A stretch of 7,054 bases of DNA from an uncultured Lachnospiraceae bacterium (GTDB taxonomy: Bacteria > Bacillota > Clostridia > Lachnospirales > Lachnospiraceae): assembly GCA_900550235.1 (NCBI GenBank), contig URRQ01000069.1, positions 1 through 7,054 of the forward strand. Reading direction: 5' to 3'. A program made the position numbers and the translations under genes. Positions 6,157 through 7,054 of this stretch are shown here, one piece after another. Every line of letters starts with the position of its first letter. Position 1 is the first letter of the stretch. The notes under the pieces are model-generated. The model had not been told where the DNA came from. It worked only from the letters and a program-made list of their open reading frames with translations, and did not search any database.

Positions 6157-6185
6157 TTGACATTGTGAATGTTGAATGCTAGAAT
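6157..6185 (+). promoter_or_regulatory. Strong sigma-A promoter of the rplU-prp-rpmA operon
   Basis: A perfect TTGACA (6157-6162), a 17-base spacer and TAGAAT (6180-6185) with a TG one base upstream (6177-6178) make a near-consensus extended -10 promoter. Transcription should start near 6191-6193, immediately before the L21-leader RNA. This is the strongest promoter in the window and fits the high demand for ribosomal proteins. The spacer carries a small tandem TGAATGT/TGAATGC, probably incidental. Confidence 0.88.
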
Positions 6186-6187
6186 AC

Positions 6188-6250
6188 AACGGTATGCCGC
6201 ACAATGAGGTTATAAGATTCACGATGTGAACACCGAAGTTGGCGAGTAAT
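6188..6250 (+). ncRNA. L21 ribosomal protein leader RNA (cis-regulatory)
   Basis: The stretch between the promoter and rplU shows features I recall for the Firmicute L21 leader (Rfam L21_leader type): GCCGCAC near 6196-6202 and a 3' block CACCGAAGTTGGCGAG at 6231-6246. By eye, CGGT (6190-6193) can pair with ACCG (6232-6235), GCC (6196-6198) can pair with GGC (6241-6243), and TTCAC-GAT-GTGAA (6218-6230) forms an internal hairpin. It probably mediates feedback control of the operon by a ribosomal protein. The ligand is assumed to be L21 and is not shown by sequence. The exact boundaries are approximate. Confidence 0.78.
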
Positions 6251-6256
6251 GATAAT

Positions 6257-6262
6257 AGGAGG
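6257..6262 (+). promoter_or_regulatory. Ribosome binding site of rplU
   Basis: A perfect AGGAGG stands six bases before ATG 6269. It fixes the rplU start there and rules out the in-frame TTG at 6239, which lies inside the leader RNA and has no such site. Confidence 0.9.
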
Positions 6263-6268
6263 TGCCAT

Positions 6269-6577
6269 ATGTACGCAATTATAGCAACAGGTGGTAAACA
6301 GTACAAAGTAGCTGAAGGCGATATCATTAGAGTAGAAAAACTTGGTGTAGAAGCTGGAGAAACTTATACATTCGACCAGGTTCTTGCAGTTAGCGATAAT
6401 GAATTAAAAGTTGGAAATCCAACAGTAGCTGGTGCAACAGTTGAAGCTTCTGTAGTTGAAAATGGAAAAGCTAAAAAAGTTGTCGTTTACAAGTATAAAA
6501 GAAAAACTGGATACCATAAGAAAAACGGACACAGACAGCAGTACACAGCAGTTAAGATTGAGAAAATCAACGCTTAA
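6269..6577 (+). CDS. rplU: 50S ribosomal protein L21
   Basis: From ATG 6269 the product is 102 residues, the usual length for bacterial L21. It opens with the family hallmark MYAIIATGGKQYKVAEGDII and ends with the signature KRKTGYHKKNGHRQQYTAVKIEKI. L21 binds 23S rRNA in the large subunit and contacts L20. It is the first gene of a dedicated transcript with an L21-leader RNA upstream, and is followed 13 bases later by prp and then rpmA, the standard Firmicute order. A longer frame from TTG 6239 would add MASNDNRRCH, which is translated leader RNA and ribosome binding site, and is rejected. Confidence 0.97.
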   Translation: MYAIIATGGKQYKVAEGDIIRVEKLGVEAGETYTFDQVLAVSDNELKVGNPTVAGATVEASVVENGKAKKVVVYKYKRKTGYHKKNGHRQQYTAVKIEKINA

Positions 6578-6590
6578 TCAGGTGTCATAA

Positions 6591-6923
6591 ATGGTAGACA
6601 TAATCATTTATAAAAATGACAAGAATGAATGTGTCGGTTTTGACTCTATCGGTCATGCTGGATTTGCAGAAGAAGGACAAGATATTGTATGTGCTGCTGT
6701 GTCAGTTTTGACGATCAACACAATCAATGCTATTGATGCTTTTACTTCAAATCAAGCCGAGATTAAAACGGACGAGTCGGAAGGAATGATTCGATATCGC
6801 ATTTTGGGTCAGCCTGTAAAAGAAACGGCACTATTGTTGGAGACTATGATTCTGGGATTACAGACAATGGTCGATGACGAAAATTACGAGGAATATATCG
6901 ATTTAACATTTGAGGAGGTGTAA
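6591..6923 (+). CDS. prp: Ribosomal-processing cysteine protease Prp (YsxB family)
   Basis: This 110-residue protein matches Prp/YsxB, the cysteine protease that cleaves the N-terminal extension of ribosomal protein L27 in Firmicutes. The catalytic pair is visible as GHAGFAEEGQDIVCAAVS: His22 and Cys34, at the same residue numbers reported for the S. aureus enzyme. Position between rplU and rpmA is diagnostic, and the L27 downstream carries the expected cleavage sequence. ATG 6591 follows a weak AGGTG site by six bases, 13 bases after the rplU stop. Low translation relative to L21 and L27 would suit an enzyme. Its last codons (Glu-Glu-Val) are made of the AGGAGG ribosome binding site used by rpmA. 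Length is normal. Confidence 0.95.
   Translation: MVDIIIYKNDKNECVGFDSIGHAGFAEEGQDIVCAAVSVLTINTINAIDAFTSNQAEIKTDESEGMIRYRILGQPVKETALLLETMILGLQTMVDDENYEEYIDLTFEEV
6913..6918 (+). promoter_or_regulatory. Ribosome binding site of rpmA, embedded in the end of prp
   Basis: AGGAGG lies nine bases before ATG 6928 and twelve before ATG 6931. The spacing favours the first ATG, giving an L27 that begins Met-Met-Lys-Leu. Ribosomes finishing prp would pass over this site, which suggests coupling. Confidence 0.7.
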
Positions 6924-6927
6924 GACC

Positions 6928-7054
6928 ATGATGAAATTAAACCTTCAATTTTTCGCTCATAAAAAAGGAGTTGGTTCTACAAAGAACGGTCGTGACTCTG
7001 AATCTAAGAGATTAGGTGCGAAAAGAGCTGACGGACAGTTTGTAAAAGCTGGAA
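6928..7054 (+). CDS. rpmA: 50S ribosomal protein L27, N-terminal part, with Prp-cleaved extension
   Basis: Only the first 42 codons are in the window; the gene runs off the 3' edge. The product begins MMKLNLQFFAHKKGVGSTKNGRDSESKRLGAKRADGQFVKAG. HKKGVGSTKNGRDSESKRLG is the L27 signature, whose mature N-terminus reaches the peptidyl transferase centre. The preceding LNLQFF-Ala is the Firmicute extension cut after Phe by Prp, so the mature chain should start at Ala10 (counting from ATG 6928). The adjacent prp gene supplies the protease. Start choice between ATG 6928 and 6931 changes only one Met, and both are removed on processing. Confidence 0.96.
   Translation, partial: MMKLNLQFFAHKKGVGSTKNGRDSESKRLGAKRADGQFVKAG

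Noticed and set aside
6218..6230. Rho-independent terminator between the CBS gene and rplU
   Set aside because: The TTCAC-GAT-GTGAA hairpin has only a five-base stem and no T-tract; it lies downstream of the rplU promoter and belongs to the leader RNA.
6239..6268. In-frame TTG start extending L21 by ten residues
   Set aside because: The extension lies in the L21-leader RNA and over the AGGAGG site; ATG 6269 gives the standard L21 N-terminus.

Overview
The window looks like chromosomal DNA of a low-GC Firmicute of class Clostridia, most likely Lachnospiraceae. This rests on AT-rich codon use, strong AGGAGG-type ribosome binding sites, TTG starts, the rplU-prp-rpmA order with an N-terminally extended L27, and an upstream radical SAM / DUF2344 / RNase G gene trio of the kind common in clostridia. 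Every supported gene is on the + strand. Species cannot be named from the sequence alone.

Region by region: (1) 1-622 holds the 3' part of a tyrosine recombinase gene. The catalytic C-terminal domain is intact, but the reading frame is closed by a stop just upstream, so the N-terminal part is missing or out of frame. It is probably the eroded edge of an integrated element. (2) 623-887 is a 265-base AT-rich gap with no gene. It holds a good extended -10 promoter, two 20-base imperfect tandem repeats, and two perfect palindromes, one of them right before the next ribosome binding site. (3) 888-5700 is a tightly packed operon of five genes: a TIGR03960-type radical SAM protein, its TIGR03936/DUF2344 'radical SAM-linked' partner, an RNase E/G family endoribonuclease, a YbaK-type Cys-tRNA(Pro) deacylase and a YihX-like HAD phosphatase. 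Genes 1-2, 2-3 and 4-5 overlap by 17, 11 and 20 bases, which implies translational coupling. (4) 5724-6149 encodes a two-CBS-domain protein 23 bases downstream, probably in the same transcript. (5) 6157-7054 starts with a near-consensus promoter and an L21-leader RNA, followed by rplU (L21), prp (the cysteine protease that trims L27) and the first 42 codons of rpmA (L27).

How the genes may work together: L21 and L27 are 50S ribosomal proteins, and Prp removes the short N-terminal extension of L27, which is visible here as LNLQFF before Ala-His-Lys-Lys. RNase G-type enzymes mature rRNA and decay mRNA, and YbaK edits mischarged tRNA(Pro). The uncharacterised radical SAM pair sits among these translation genes, which suggests, without proving it, a role in rRNA, tRNA or ribosomal protein modification. 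That pair, and an RNase G that ends before the usual Zn-link CPxC motif, are the most interesting parts of the window.
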